From Simmondsia chinensis (lineage: Eukaryota > Streptophyta > Magnoliopsida > Caryophyllales > Simmondsiaceae): a stretch of 64,000 bases of DNA. Below, piece by piece: positions 34,300-46,056 of the stretch; the first letter of the stretch is position 1; each line of letters opens with the position of its first letter. Location: NCBI GenBank assembly GCA_018398585.1, contig JAGTTD010000010.1, positions 32,652,638 to 32,716,637 on the forward strand, in the 5' to 3' direction. The position numbers were made by a program, and so were the translations under genes. The notes below the pieces were generated by a model. The model had not been told where the DNA came from. It did not search any database and was given only the letters and a program-made list of their open reading frames with translations.

Positions 34300-36960
34300 T
34301 TTTTTTTTTTTTTTGGGCTATGGTAGCACAAAACCCTAACCCTAACTCCCCTGGATGGTCAACGAGTGGTTGATCCTCCCATGGATGTGCCGGATCTTCC
34401 CCATATCGGTGCCATATCCTCAGGTATTTTCCTCAATGGTTTAACGAATTCCGATGTCGCTATCTCTGATACATTGTTAGCTACCACGAGGCCACTAGTA
34501 TCTCAATTTTGTGGCTTGGGCATCCCTACCTCTTTTCTTCTTTTCCCTTACCGGCCACTGGTGGTGTCGCTGCCACTACTGGCAGCTTCTGGACCACCTC
34601 AGTCGGACACCCCCTTCAACCCTCTCACACCGATGAATCCCGTAGTGGCTCGATTCTCAATATCGTCCCCCCTGGTGGTTCGTCGGTGCACACCAGCCAT
34701 GGGCGGGGCTCTGCTGGTGCTAGCTCATTGACCCAGCCATATGGTTGTGGGGGTGATGTCGGCCCTGCTCACCCCCTTTAATAAATACAAACCCTAATTC
34801 CTATCAAACTACAAATGTTCCTTATTACTTTCCCTCTCAAGTATTTCAAACATTATAACAATTAAATTAGAAAATACAACAGATTATCTTGCTTGGAGGG
34901 AACAATTTTACATACTAGTGGTCTCCCACCAGCTAATGGGTTATGTTGACAGTACACACCCTTGCTCTCTAGTTTATATACCTAGAACTTCTATTCCCAA
35001 CCCCAAGCATACTAATTAGGTTAGAACTGACCAAAGTCTTCGGTTGTCCATTGCTGCCACTCTCTCACGTTCCCTCCTCAATGACATAGTTCGACAACCC
35101 ACATCCAAAGCCATATGGGATGTCCTTGTCAAGAGATAGACCGCTCAATGGCCAATGAATTTGACCTAAACTCAAATCATAAACCCAAAAAAAGATGGGA
35201 AAACAATGTAAGCTTATCTCTCCGAATTAAAATCCATGATTAACGATCTAGCTGCCATAAATTCCTTGGTTTTAAACAATGAACTAGTTCACTATCCCCT
35301 TTATGGGATTCCCATTGAATATGCTGTCAGCCTCCCAGACCCGCCACCAGTCGATATTAAGGATCCTCCAGCCATAACCCACATCAGCATGGTCCCCTTA
35401 GTCCCAACAACCAATAATCATCCTACGCAAACTTGGTTAAAAGATGGTATTCAAAAAATAAAATATCCTCTTTCACTTTCCGCTATAACTATAATACAAG
35501 GACCCACATGTTACTCTCAGGCAGTAAAAAAATCCTAAATGGTAAGAAGCCATGGTGGATGAATTTAATACTCTAATTCAAAATCAAGCGTGGGATCTTG
35601 GCCCCCAACCCAAAACACAATAGGAAGCACTTACAAATATTGAGTAAAGTACAAACTAGATGGGTCTGTGGACCCCTTCAAGGCTCGTCTTGTTACCCAA
35701 GGCTTTCACCAACGTGAAGGTATTGACTTCAAGAAAACTTGTAGCCCTGTTGTCAAACCTTAGACCATTTGCTTTAGTCTCTCACTTGCGATTATCAATA
35801 ATTGGACCATAAAACAATTGGATGCTAAAAATGCTTTCCTACATGCCCATCTTAAGGAAGAAGTGTACATAAGGAAATCTAAGGGTTTGATTCACCCGAA
35901 GTACCCCAACCATGTGTGGCCTCAAATAGGCTCCCTAAGCTTGGTTTCATCAGTTTAGCACTTCTCTCTACAATCTTGGTTTTATTTGTTGCCGTGCTTA
36001 TCCCTTTCTCTTCCCTTACCACAAATCTAACAACATTATCTTCCTCCTCTATGTCGACGACATAATCCTCACAGGCTCTAATCCACTTTATCCGGATATC
36101 CTTGTCCAAAACCTTTCAACCCAATTCTCAATGAAAGGTCTTGGCCCACTTTACCACTCCCTAAGTATTGAAGCCCATCGAACCAAAAATGGTCTATTCC
36201 TCTCTCAACATAAGTACACAATCGATCTTCTCACATAGCATAACATGCAACATGCCAAGCCCATCAAAACTCCTCTCTTGGCTTAGGCCCACTTACCATT
36301 AAACAATGGTGACTTACATTACCCAACCGAGTACAGCAGTGCCGTTGATTCAGTTCAATATCTCACCATGACTCATCCTGATATATGTTTTGTAGTTAAT
36401 TTTGTCTCGCAGTTTATGCATGCTCCCAAGACTAGTCATTGGCAGGTTGTGAAGCGCATCCCCAGGTACCTCAAAAGCACCCCCGACCATGGGTTAACAA
36501 TTCTTCCAGGCTCTTGCACATCTGTGGTAGTTTATGCTAATGCTGATTGGGAAGGACGTCATGACACCCGCCGCTCCACCACGGGCTACACTCTTTACCT
36601 AGGTTCTAATCTCATCTCCTAGCGTGTCTAGAAACAAGCAACAATCTCCAAATCATCCATTGAGTCTGAGTAACGACCTGTAGCCCAAGCTGCCGCTGAA
36701 GCTAATTGGGTTTACTACCTCATTCGTGACATTGGTCTTCGCCACTCCAGTCCTATCATCATCTACTGTGATAACGTCTCTGCCTCATCTTGCGGCCAAT
36801 CCTATCTCCAATGATCGTAGTAAACACGTTAATGTTGATTTTCACTATGTTCGTGAAAAGATTCTCAAAGTGACCTCCAAGTTTGCTACAATCCCACAAC
36901 CAAGCAAGTCACTGACATCTTCATGAGGGGGTTAGGAAATGATCTTTTCCGCTTTCACGA
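34300..36960 (+). pseudogene. Copia gag-pol relic lacking integrase
   Basis: A gag-like stretch at 34300-35160 includes a leader near 34366 (VDPPMDVPDLPHIG) and a frame with YLAWREQFYILVVSHQLMGY near 34886. By 35640 it is already in reverse transcriptase ([37 protein letters not shown]), with a frameshifted LYVDD-type region near 36045. RT/RNase H follow: FVSQFMHAPKTSHW, YANADWEGRHDTRRSTTGYT, ADIF-like end near 36920. No zinc knuckle, protease or integrase catalytic core lies between, so several kilobases of pol are deleted. Many stops. Confidence 0.8.
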
Positions 36961-37059
36961 GAACTCGGTAATGGTAATACTAGAGATTTTTGAGCATTTT
37001 GGTTATGATTAACTGAATCAAAATACCTTTCAATATGATTAACCGAACCGTAAACACTC

Positions 37060-37140
37060 CTAGCTAGTATGCTCTATATAAATAGCACATTATATCATCA
37101 TTTTTATTCATTCAATAGTGAATCACCGTCACTCTTCACA
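37060..37140 (+). repeat. 3' LTR fragment of the broken Copia
   Basis: CTATATAAATAGCACATTAT, CATCATTTTTATTCATTCAA and AGTGAATCACC match the 5' LTR near 34130-34200. The front of this LTR is replaced by the hAT-like fragment at 36988-37070. Confidence 0.65.
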
Positions 37141-40100
37141 ATCCTAATAATTAAAGTAAAAGATATGAGAGTTTTCTGTAATTTTCTTCTTCTTTTTTTT
37201 TTTTTTTTTTAAGACTATGCGTTTCTTCTTTGTAAGTTTATTTAAATTAGTTTCTAGTTTTTTAAAATTAATTTCTAATATTTATAAATTCATTAAAATT
37301 GATCATTTATCTTTTTTCTTATTTAAAATAATCTTTCATATTTTATTTTAAAATAATAAAATAATTTTAGTCATTAGAAGGGTGATTAATTTGTTATAAA
37401 ATAAAATTGAGGGATTATTTTGAACAAAAGAAAAGTTAGAAGGTCAATTTGAACAAATTTACAAATATTATAGACTCTTTTGAATAAAAAAAAGATGAGG
37501 ATCCAATTTAAATAAACATACAAATATTATGAACCAATTGAGTAAATAACTCGTTGCTTTTTAAATAAGGTTACAATTTCTACATCTCCATATGATGCGA
37601 GACTGAATCAATCGATGAAGAATATAATATTTTTATTGACATATTATTGTAAATATTAGATTATTTTAAGATTGACTATAGTAAATATTATAAATATTCC
37701 ATAATAATGATCTATGAAGAGTACTCCGCAATGATTCATAATGAGATTCTTAAGTTACATGACGAGACTTACTGGATTGGAGACCGAAACATTTCAAGAG
37801 GATAAACAATGAAGAGAATATCTCTAATAAAGAAAATAAAAGGTTTCATTATGAAGTCAAAAAACATACAGAAAAAATAAATTAATCACATGTTAGACAT
37901 ATGATTTTTATTTTTTTTTGAACAAAATGTTAGACATATGATTAAATCTTATTTTAATAGGTAATTTTATTTTACTGATATAATCTAGGATATTTTTCCC
38001 TTTTTACATAATTTGGATATTAGTTCGTTGTTCCCCATCTATATATAGTTGATTAAATTGTAATGTAGATTATAGTTTGGAATGTTAAATGAAATTCTCC
38101 CCTCTTTTACTGTTCTCTCTCCTCTCCCCCCCCCCCCCCCCCCCCCTACCTAAATTTCTTCTTCTCTCTCTCCCATTTTCTACTATCTATCTTTAGTTAA
38201 GCTTCAAAGAGGGCAATCTAGCTACTCTTTCTGGTTTTAACTGTATCAGAAGAAAAATAAATATTTCAAGATTCTTTATGATGATATTCTGCACATTCTA
38301 AGTGTCACATGATACTTTATTGCGACAATGCAGTATAGAGACTAAATCAACATAAGTAAATGATGTAGCCCATAGGCGCGGAGGGCGGATGGCGCCATAT
38401 GTAGTTGGTGGGTACCTGGAATGGTAAGCTGATGGAAGACGCGGAGGAAGATAAAGTTTGAGGAGTTTATATAGGAGTAGGATACTTAGTATTAGACTAG
38501 GAGATAATTACTAATTGTTTTAGATAATTATTAGTTGTTTTAGATAATTAAGAGTTATTTTTTATTTATCTTTTAATATATAGCCTTTTAATTTAAATAA
38601 ATTGGCTCCTCTATTTAAATAAGAAGAAGTCAAGGTTTAAGATTTCATTCATGTGTTTAGATATTTTATTCCCTTTTATGTGTTCTTTCTAATTCTCTGG
38701 TTGTGAGAATTTAGTTGGACATTTTCCCCCATTGTTCTTAATTGTTTTCGCAATAAGAATTTAAAAGAAGACTGTTGAACCTTCCGTTCCCTAAATTGCC
38801 ATTTACGTGCTGCATCAGTAAATCTGTAAAAGCTAAAGTATAGAAGCATCTGTGTAAATAATCCTTAAATAAATTTTACTATTACATATTTTAATTGTTG
38901 GATGAAGGTAGGAATTAAGGGCATGTTTGTTATTATTTCCTGTATTTTAGTAACTAAAAATTATATTTTATAAACGACTTTAACTTATTTTTGGTTTCTT
39001 ATTTTTGAATAAAAAATTTATTATAAAAATTTAATTTCAGGTACTCAAAAATCGAAAATTATAAATAGAAAACGATATAAACCTAATTTGATTATTGTTG
39101 TGGTAGATCTCCCTCTCATTTCAGTCTATTGTCCATGGATATTTAGGCCCAGTTATTTGCGGCCCACACAGCACCTCATAGAAGAGGGCTTCCATGCAAA
39201 CCTTGTGGGCTTCTACACGGTTTAACGAGCCGAGCAGAATCGAGCACCTTAGTTCGAATTGATCTTATTAAATATTAAAAAGGTTGAGAGTATCCGGGCT
39301 TTAACTAAGCTTTTGAATCTTCATTCAAAGCTGGCCCCATGTGGTTCTAGTATGCTCAATAGTTGACTAGACTTAGCTTGTTAGTTAGATCGAGCCAAGT
39401 CGAGCTTGTTATTGAGCCTAGTTAAGCCTGTTATTGAGAAAAGTAAATCTTGTATCGTTCCCACTATTGAATTGAGCTTGTTATTGGAGTTAAGCTACTC
39501 GAGCTACTAACGAGTCGTAATTGATTCATTGTTGAGCTAACATCAAAAGCTCATTATGAGCCATCAACAAATTACTAACAAGTCATTAGCTGGTTATTAA
39601 TGAACTTTTTACTAGCTCTTAATTAGCCTCTAACAGATTAATTAATAACTTGATATGTTGAGCATCTGTTGTTCAAACTCGGTCTTCGTTTGGTTGTCAC
39701 ATGAATTGAGTTCTTTTGGGAAGTTGTATTTTCAAATAATTTAATTATTGTGTGAACTTTTTAAGAAGTATGTAAAACATATTTAGTTACCAAGATGGAA
39801 ATAGAACTTCATTCGGGAGACTCGTTAAAACACAGGAAATTAGAACTTATCTATGGGAGGGGCTAGGTAAATTACTTCCTACGTTTCAATAAATTTCATT
39901 TCCCGCATTTTGCCTACTTCCTGAAAACCAACAAGAGTTAAAATTCGTAATTCTTATGAGTCTTTACTTCCTGCATACCAAACGAGGCTGTTTTGTTAAG
40001 TGTATTAGGTCTACCAGTACTTGGCCTATTTACTTGCATAATCCTCATTTCAAGTATAAATTGGGTCACAAGTAAATGTTTCTTTTACCAAATTATCTTC

Positions 40101-40160
40101 AAATAAAAATTTGTTATCTTGGAACATGACTTTGTTATGATTTCAATGGTCTAAACAATC
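37141..40160. other. Gene-free AT-rich DNA with repeat scraps
   Basis: No gene is visible. Contents: a T-run near 37192, a C21 tract at 38126-38146 inside a CT-rich patch, imperfect TTTTAGATAATTA repeats near 38517-38550, a MITE-like block near 38930-39080 (GGGCATGTTTGTTATT), and a GAGCT/GAGCC repeat at about 39195-39665 like those at 5995 and 16870. Confidence 0.5.
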
Positions 40161-40657
40161 TGTTGGAAAAATTCATACAATCAAGCACAAGGGAAGCATA
40201 AAATTAACGAAATAACAAAAACTATGCGGAAATAAACAATATACTCGGATCTCAATCGAATCAAATACCACGACAATAATGAGAAACAATCGGACTAAAA
40301 GAGAAACGAAACAATAGATACAAGGATTTACGTGGAAACCCCTTTACAATCGAAAGGGGAGAAAACCACGGGCAATGATCGGAGCTTTTATTATTGAACA
40401 AAAGAAGAAGACAAATTACAATAATCTCACACACTCAATTTTCTTTGGTGCTGCGCCGCGCAAGGGAAAGCCTCTCTTTGACTTTGGATAATTTCTGACG
40501 TACCCTACGTCCGTATTCTCCCGATCGATCGGCCCCTTTCTGTAAGCGTCCCTCGTTTACGTAACATTCCTGATCGATCGAGCTCCACCCAATCGATCAG
40601 GGTCTTCACGGCCCTTCTTCTTAATGCGTCAAGTAATTTTGAGACATAAATCTAACA
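40161..40657 (-). repeat. Solo LTR, Copia type (497 bp)
   Basis: Starts TGTTGGAAAAATTC and ends AAATCTAACA on this strand. It shares order and words with the LTRs of the Copia element at 46057-51010 (ACCACGAC, GATTTACGTGGAAACCCC, GGGGAGAAAACCACGGG, GATCGATCG). No internal sequence follows. Minus orientation by comparison with that element. Confidence 0.75.
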
Positions 40658-40822
40658 AAAACAACACACTAATATTTAACGTGGAAACCCCTTCTTAACT
40701 AGAGGAAAAAACTAAGGGACCCAAAGGGTGCCTCAAAATCTACTATAAAATTACGGATTACAATTTCTAATTATAACACCCAACCCTATACAATCATCAT
40801 TAACATCAATCATCAACATCAT

Positions 40823-41019
40823 TGTGACTATTGCATGGTAAGTCACAAACCCTCTCCAAGTGTAACTGTTGCACGATGAGTCACCAACCCTCAATGTGTA
40901 GCTGCTGCACGGTGAGCTACCAACCCTCTCAAAGTGTAACTATTGCACGGTGAGTCACCAACCCTCTTCAAAGTAACTTCTGCACAGCAAGCCACCAACC
41001 TTCCCAAAACGTAGCTTTG
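40823..41019. repeat. 36-40 bp degenerate minisatellite
   Basis: Five units with the core TGTAACTATTGCACGGTGAG then TCACCAACCCTC. Unit starts are near 40823, 40863, 40897, 40937 and 40975. The array lies next to another LTR-like stretch (40658-41160) that begins after the solo LTR and contains AACGTGGAAACCCCTTC. Confidence 0.75.
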
Positions 41020-41098
41020 GATAGAGGAAATTACAAAATCTCATTAATGTCTCAATCACAAAACCTCCCAACATCAATCTCTTTCCCTTGCCTGGGTG

Positions 41099-41120
41099 CC
41101 CCCCCCCCCCCCCCCCCCCC
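41099..41120. repeat. C22 tract
   Basis: Twenty-two consecutive C bases, bordered by GGGTG on the left and AGGGCA on the right. Such a tract can form an i-motif or quadruplex; its exact length should be treated as uncertain. Confidence 0.9.
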
Positions 41121-41699
41121 AGGGCACTCCTTTACAAAACAATAAAGCCTCACATTTTTCCTTTGTTTTTCCTCTCTTTAAACCAATAATCCTCAACCTC
41201 TATTTATAATTGAGTTACATAAATCTAATCTAATTTAAAATATTAACTCAATCAAACTTATTTAGGTAGCCCAATTTTAATCAAATATCTCCCAAATCAA
41301 ATCTAAACCATATTTAAAAATCATATCAAGTTGATAATAATTTTAAGATAAATAATATCCTTACACAATCATTAGGGATTCATTCCTTTATTGTACGGTT
41401 TTTTATGGTTTACGTTTAAGTTTGGTTAAAAATCGGCCTAAACCATAAACAATAATTTAAAAAAATTTTTAAACCAAATCATAATTTCCAAACTACACCG
41501 CAAATTATGATTTAATCCGGTTTGAATTACTATTTAAACCATTTTCCGCGCACCCGGAGTTAAATGACTTTTGTTAAATTGCTTTTCGTTGCCTCGCGGG
41601 ACCAAATCTCTGAATTAAATACTAATGCAACCTTTCATATTGCAGAGACTCACAAGAAAAATAAACGCGCAAGAGGTACTTTAGTACACCAGATACCTA

Positions 41700-42497
41700 T
41701 AGTAAAAAATTATTAGTCTTTAATCATTTATCACTTAAGTATTCTAATATTTTAATATTTTATCTATTAGGTGCCTTATATAGGAAATTGATAAATTTTT
41801 GTGAGAATCAAAGCCAATTTTATACAAAAATACCAATATACTGCATCATTAAAAAGGAACAGGAACATACTCATGCCTCAAGGGCTCCCGCCTACATAGG
41901 GTCTGGGGAGGGTGGATGTACGTAGCCTTCCCCCTTCAGGGTGTTAACCTGAAGAGAGGCTATTTTCCAGTGCCCCCAACCTGAGGATGAGGGCTTCCTA
42001 GAAGGTCACCCATCCTGATACTACTCTCGCCCAAGCACGCTCAACTTCGGAGTTCTAATGGGATCCGGTGACGGCGTGTTGGTGCCTTCTTTGGTAATAT
42101 AATGCATAATTACAATGATATATATAAGTTATATAAATATTTTCAGCAAAAATTTAAAGAACTACATGAATAGTTTACTAAATTTAGATGTAAACTACCT
42201 ATATATTGCCAAAGTTATGTGCCGTTTTAGTTTTTTTGTTAAAAAAAATCATCAAATCCAAATAAATATACTTATATATTGTCAAAATTATGATTTACTT
42301 TAGCATTTTTCAAAGAAAATCTATCAAACTTTAGAAGAATGATGCCTAATTGATAAAATTTTAGAACTTCAAGGTACCTCAGTAATAAATTTTTAAAACC
42401 TTAAGGTATCTTATTATATATTTTGAAACAGTGTACTTAAATGATAAATGACCAAATTTCAGAATATCTAAGTGATAATTATCCTAAAAATTAATTA
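41700..42497. mobile_element. Mutator-like MITE, copy C, split by a SINE
   Basis: Left part 41700-41851 and right part 42096-42497 match MITE copy B in order (CCAATTTTATACAAAA, TGATATATATAAGT, CAGAATATCTAAGTGATAAT). The 244-bp 5S-headed SINE interrupts it at 41852-42095. Flank duplication of the MITE itself is not clear. Confidence 0.65.
41852..42095 (-). mobile_element. 5S rRNA-headed SINE with RTE tail, copy 1
   Basis: Minus-strand order: a head of about 109 bp matching plant 5S rRNA from nucleotide 1 by length (ACCAACAC, CACCGGATCCCATTAGAACT, AGTTGAGCGTGCTTGGGCGA, GAGTAGTATCAGGATGGGTG), then AGGTTGGGGG and the RTE tail (AAATAGCCTCTCTTCAGG, GGGGGAAGGCTACGTACATC, GCGGGAGCCCTTGAGGCA). Box A, IE and Box C of the 5S internal promoter are recognisable. 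Target duplication: AATATACTGCATCATTA (41835-41851) and AATATAATGCATAATTA (42096-42112), 15 of 17. It is a retroposed chimera, not an rRNA gene: the 5S first 10 bases differ and the 3' end is replaced by the tail. Confidence 0.85.
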
Positions 42498-43464
42498 TTT
42501 TGATATTATTCTTATAATTCAATATTTTTTATAAAGTTATAATTACCTAAAATAAAAAATCAATATCATTGCACCATAGGGGCACCGCCCATGTCCCCGA
42601 AGTCGTTGGAGCACCCACTTTGTTAATTATTATAAGAAGTTTCTTTTTTTTTTTTTTTGACTAGTGTTATTATCAGGATAATTTTTTTTAATATCAGGAC
42701 AATTATAAAAATTTATTAAAGCTTGTTGTGTTGAAATTTCTCTAATATTAACAAAAATTGCTTTGACAATAACACAACCGTTGTTTATACGAGAAAGTTA
42801 CAATCTTGTTAATGAAATAAATGATTATCATAAGAATTGCATAATTGGACCTCTTCAACAATTCAAGGGCCGGTTTGCATTAGTGCCTTCACAATTTCCA
42901 ATGTCATATTTTAGTTTTCATTTGTAGCTTTTGAGACTTTTTTTTTTATGGGTATTATCCTCCTAATAAAAAATGTTACTGTTAGAATAATGATGTGATT
43001 TGTATAATGATTGTAAGTTTTATAAAATTGATCTAATATTAATATTTTTGCCCTGACATTAGTGGCAGATCTAAAATTTTAGTTGAGAGTGGGCTTAGTT
43101 GAAAGATTCTTTCACTGCAAAATAGATATGAAAAATGTACAAATTGAATGTATTTTCTATACGGGTTTATTAAAATCTAATTGAATGAAATTGAGATATT
43201 TTATGTTCAAGTTATCTTTAAGTTTGGACGAATCCTTGATAAGCAAAATGATCAAATTGAGCGTATTTTATATCTATACATCAAGTTATCATTTAGGGTC
43301 GAATCATCAAGTTGGCTGATTTTTATTCTCATATGTCGAGTCCTTGATAATTCTTGTGTGCCGTATCTGTGTATCATCTAAGAGTTTATGTTTTGTGATT
43401 TTGTGTTTTTTCTTTTTCGGTCTCATTGGTATCAGCTTGCACTTTTGAGTTTTGTGTATTACTT
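42498..43464. other. AT-rich DNA, no gene seen
   Basis: No recognisable coding sequence or complete element. There is a T-run near 42642-42658 and another near 42941. Confidence 0.5.
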
Positions 43465-43725
43465 TGATATGACTTGCTTTGAGTTTGTTATTCTACTTGT
43501 CGTGTGTTTTGCCCTACTCATGCTTGATGCTCTCCTACTGCCAGGTCTTTTGCTCTATGCTGCGAACCAGATTCTCAGGTTGGGGGTCCTCGAAAACAGC
43601 CTCTCTTCAGGGTAACCCCCTGAAGGGGGAAGGCTGCGTACATCTACCCCCCCCCCCCCCCCGACCCTGCTTATGCGGGAGCCCTTTGAGGCACTGGGTT
43701 TGTTGTTGTTATTGTATTTGTTGTT
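43465..43725 (+). mobile_element. RTE LINE 3'-end copy
   Basis: Colinear with the 3' UTR of the RTE LINE at 9643-10688: GACTTGCTTTGAGTTTGTTA, GTGTGTTTTGCCCTACTCAT, TGCTCTATGCTGCGAACCAG, TCAGGTTGGGGGTCCTCG, then the tail with C16 (43647-43662), GACCCTGCTTATGCGGGAGC and (TTG)n. 5'-truncated; no duplication found. Confidence 0.85.
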
Positions 43726-44189
43726 GTTATTATTTGCAGTATAGTGAGCAATGCGCCTTTGCTCTCTTTTCTTTGACCGAACCATTTTGCTCTATGTATA
43801 ATCTATTGTACGGATTTCGACTTTAATTATGCAGACAAGGGCAAATTGAATAGGATAGGTTGATGATGGAACCGAAGTTTCTTAGATGACTTGGCCTTTA
43901 TATATTGGACCTTGGCTAAGATAGCTTTCAACGACTGTTAGGCAAAACACCCTAGATATGAGTTCAATTTAGATTATGATTTGTACATTTGAAAGAAAAG
44001 CAGAAGAGAAGAGAGAAAGAAACACAATGACATAGTTATATACGTGCATCTTGTTTATCTCTCCTGCATTTTTCTTATATAAATGCAAATTTATTTGTAT
44101 TTCACATTTACGATGAAATTTTAGAAAATTGACCCGTTGCTTGTTACTTGTTATTCTGTACAAAAGAGGAATCCTGCTTATGCTTCATT

Positions 44190-44880
44190 TAATTCAGTAA
44201 TTCGTAAGAAGATACTGAACTTTTGTATTTTAAAAATGTTTTAGGAGGAATATCTAAAGTGGATGAGGATTTATAAAGTGTAGTAATCCTTGATCATAAT
44301 TTCTAGTATGAATACCGTGTCCAACACGAAACCTGTGATTGATAGTAAAGCATCAATTCTTCTTTTGAGAACTAATTCTATCTTGATAGATTTCCCGAGA
44401 TACTTTGTTACGAAGCTTTGTTATAGCATCTAACAGCTTCCAGTTTAGGTGGACAGCCCAGCAAATAGACATCCACTGGAATTAGTTTATCGACCTCCCG
44501 AACAGTACTATAAGAATCGTTACCGAACATCCCCCCGTAATTGTACACGCTGCCATAGCAATAACATATTTTGGTTCAGGCACTTGCTCATGTAATCTCA
44601 CTAAAGAAGGAGCCATTTTCATTATTATTTTACCAGTTGTTAAAATTAGGTTCGCTTGTATGGGGCTCGATCTTGGTACTAGCCCATAATGATCAATGTC
44701 GAATTGCAAGCCTATTAATAAAGCAAATTCAATGAAGCAACAACTAGTACCATAGAGAAGCGGCCATAAACTAGAGTCATGACCAATTTGAAAGATCATT
44801 TGATGTACTTAAAATAACTGAATGTTGGGTTATTCGATCAAGTAGAGGAAATTCAATGGAATTCATAACTATTTCAATCT
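44190..44880 (-). pseudogene. ndhK: Nuclear copy of chloroplast ndhK (NUPT)
   Basis: Minus-strand translation gives NdhK blocks: [12 protein letters not shown] near 44860, [61 protein letters not shown], then, after a frame change near 44520, [10 protein letters not shown] and CPPKLEAV; C-terminal blocks NYDQGLL and SSVSSYELLN follow with further shifts. In chloroplasts NdhK is a subunit of the NDH complex. Here frameshifts and stops make it non-functional. The 3' side (to about 44065) still resembles the ndhK-ndhJ junction, then stops matching. I do not see ndhC upstream. It could be plastid DNA that reached the nucleus directly or through mitochondrial DNA. Confidence 0.88.
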
Positions 44881-46056
44881 TTTTTGTCCCATTTTCTTTT
44901 TATTAGAATACAAGAATGCTGACAGAGTAATTTCTATTGATTGGATACGGAAAAAAAAAAAAAAAAAGACTACTTGTTTTCTGCTTTTTTGGTAAAGCAT
45001 ATGAAGACAAAAAGTCTATTTGACTTTGTTTCGAATGAAACTTACCAAAGATCTTTTTCAAACCTTGACTTGTCTACAAATACAGTAAGTAGGTCGTTCC
45101 TAGATCCATATGACTTATTCGATTCGATTGGAGTTGGTTTAGGTTGGAATTAGTAACCTGGCTCATTTCATGATTTTTACTCCAAAAATTTACTAGGATT
45201 AGGTATACCAAAAAAGGATTATCATTATTAATTCCTTGACTAGGATAGAAAAGAGAAAAATTCATATGTCATTCACCCATGAAACTTATAATAGAGAAAA
45301 ATCGGCTCGTTTATCCGAAATCGGAAAAATATCGATTGCCTATATATATATACACACACACACCATAAATGAAGGAAAAACCACTGGTGGAAGGATTAAA
45401 GCTTCATTGCATCTAGTATTACGAGTAGTTCACCAACTCTCTATTTGGACAAAGCCTTTCAAGGTAGTATAAATAAATAGCGAATCCTAAAAGCTTTGGT
45501 ATATCAACTCCATCTAATATATATTGACTCAACTCGATGTACAAGGCCTAAAAGGCCCGGTTCCTTCGTTCCAACATGGCCCAAGGCTTCGAAATCCAGA
45601 ATAAAAAAAATTCGAGAAGCAAGCGACAAATGGCAAAATTGGGTCCTACCCTAGTTAATGGATCGCCTAACAAACTATTTAAAATGCATGATGGTCGAAG
45701 GCAGGGTGACCCTCTCTCTCTGTTTCACTACGTTTCGGGGTCGAGGTACTTATTAGCTAGCCGAAGTGTAAAGGCAATGGAGCTACATTTGTTTTGGCGA
45801 TAAATAAAACTAACTAGCATTAGATAAAGTAGTCCACTAATCTGTTTTTGTTCATCTTTTGTTTTCACAACTTCAAAATGAAAATTTTCCATAGACTGAT
45901 ATGTAGTGTCCTTAACGCTCACTTCTACATATAAGTCATCTTCAATCGCAAGCCTCGGAGCATCAAAATCAAATGCATACCTCTTAATGAGAAATTGATG
46001 CATCAAACAAGAACTTAGGATCTTCCAACTTTCTTTTTATAATTAATATTAAATAT
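44881..46056. other. Possible organelle-derived flank; no gene
   Basis: Contains an A18 run near 44950, a LINE-RT-like scrap at about 45640-45715 on + (LVNGSPNKLFKMHDG, RQGDPLS), and an unrecognised minus-strand frame at 45728-46006. The mix of ndhK and a LINE scrap would fit mitochondrial DNA inserted in the nucleus, but I cannot identify the rest. Confidence 0.35.

Noticed and set aside
34326..34346. Telomeric repeat (CCCTAA)n
   Set aside because: Only two imperfect units, inside a Copia leader; chance or leader sequence.
40823..41019. CRISPR array
   Set aside because: Units are contiguous and degenerate, with no unique spacers, in a plant genome.
41987..42095. A genuine 5S rRNA gene
   Set aside because: The first ten bases and the 3' end differ from 5S, it lacks the T-run terminator, and it is joined to an RTE tail between target duplications.
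44482..44799. A working ndhK
   Set aside because: The frame breaks within the conserved C-terminal part, many plastid-invariant residues are changed, and it sits among nuclear transposons.
45728..46006. A 92-codon minus-strand gene
   Set aside because: I could not place it in any plastid, mitochondrial or nuclear family; it borders the Copia duplication and lacks context.
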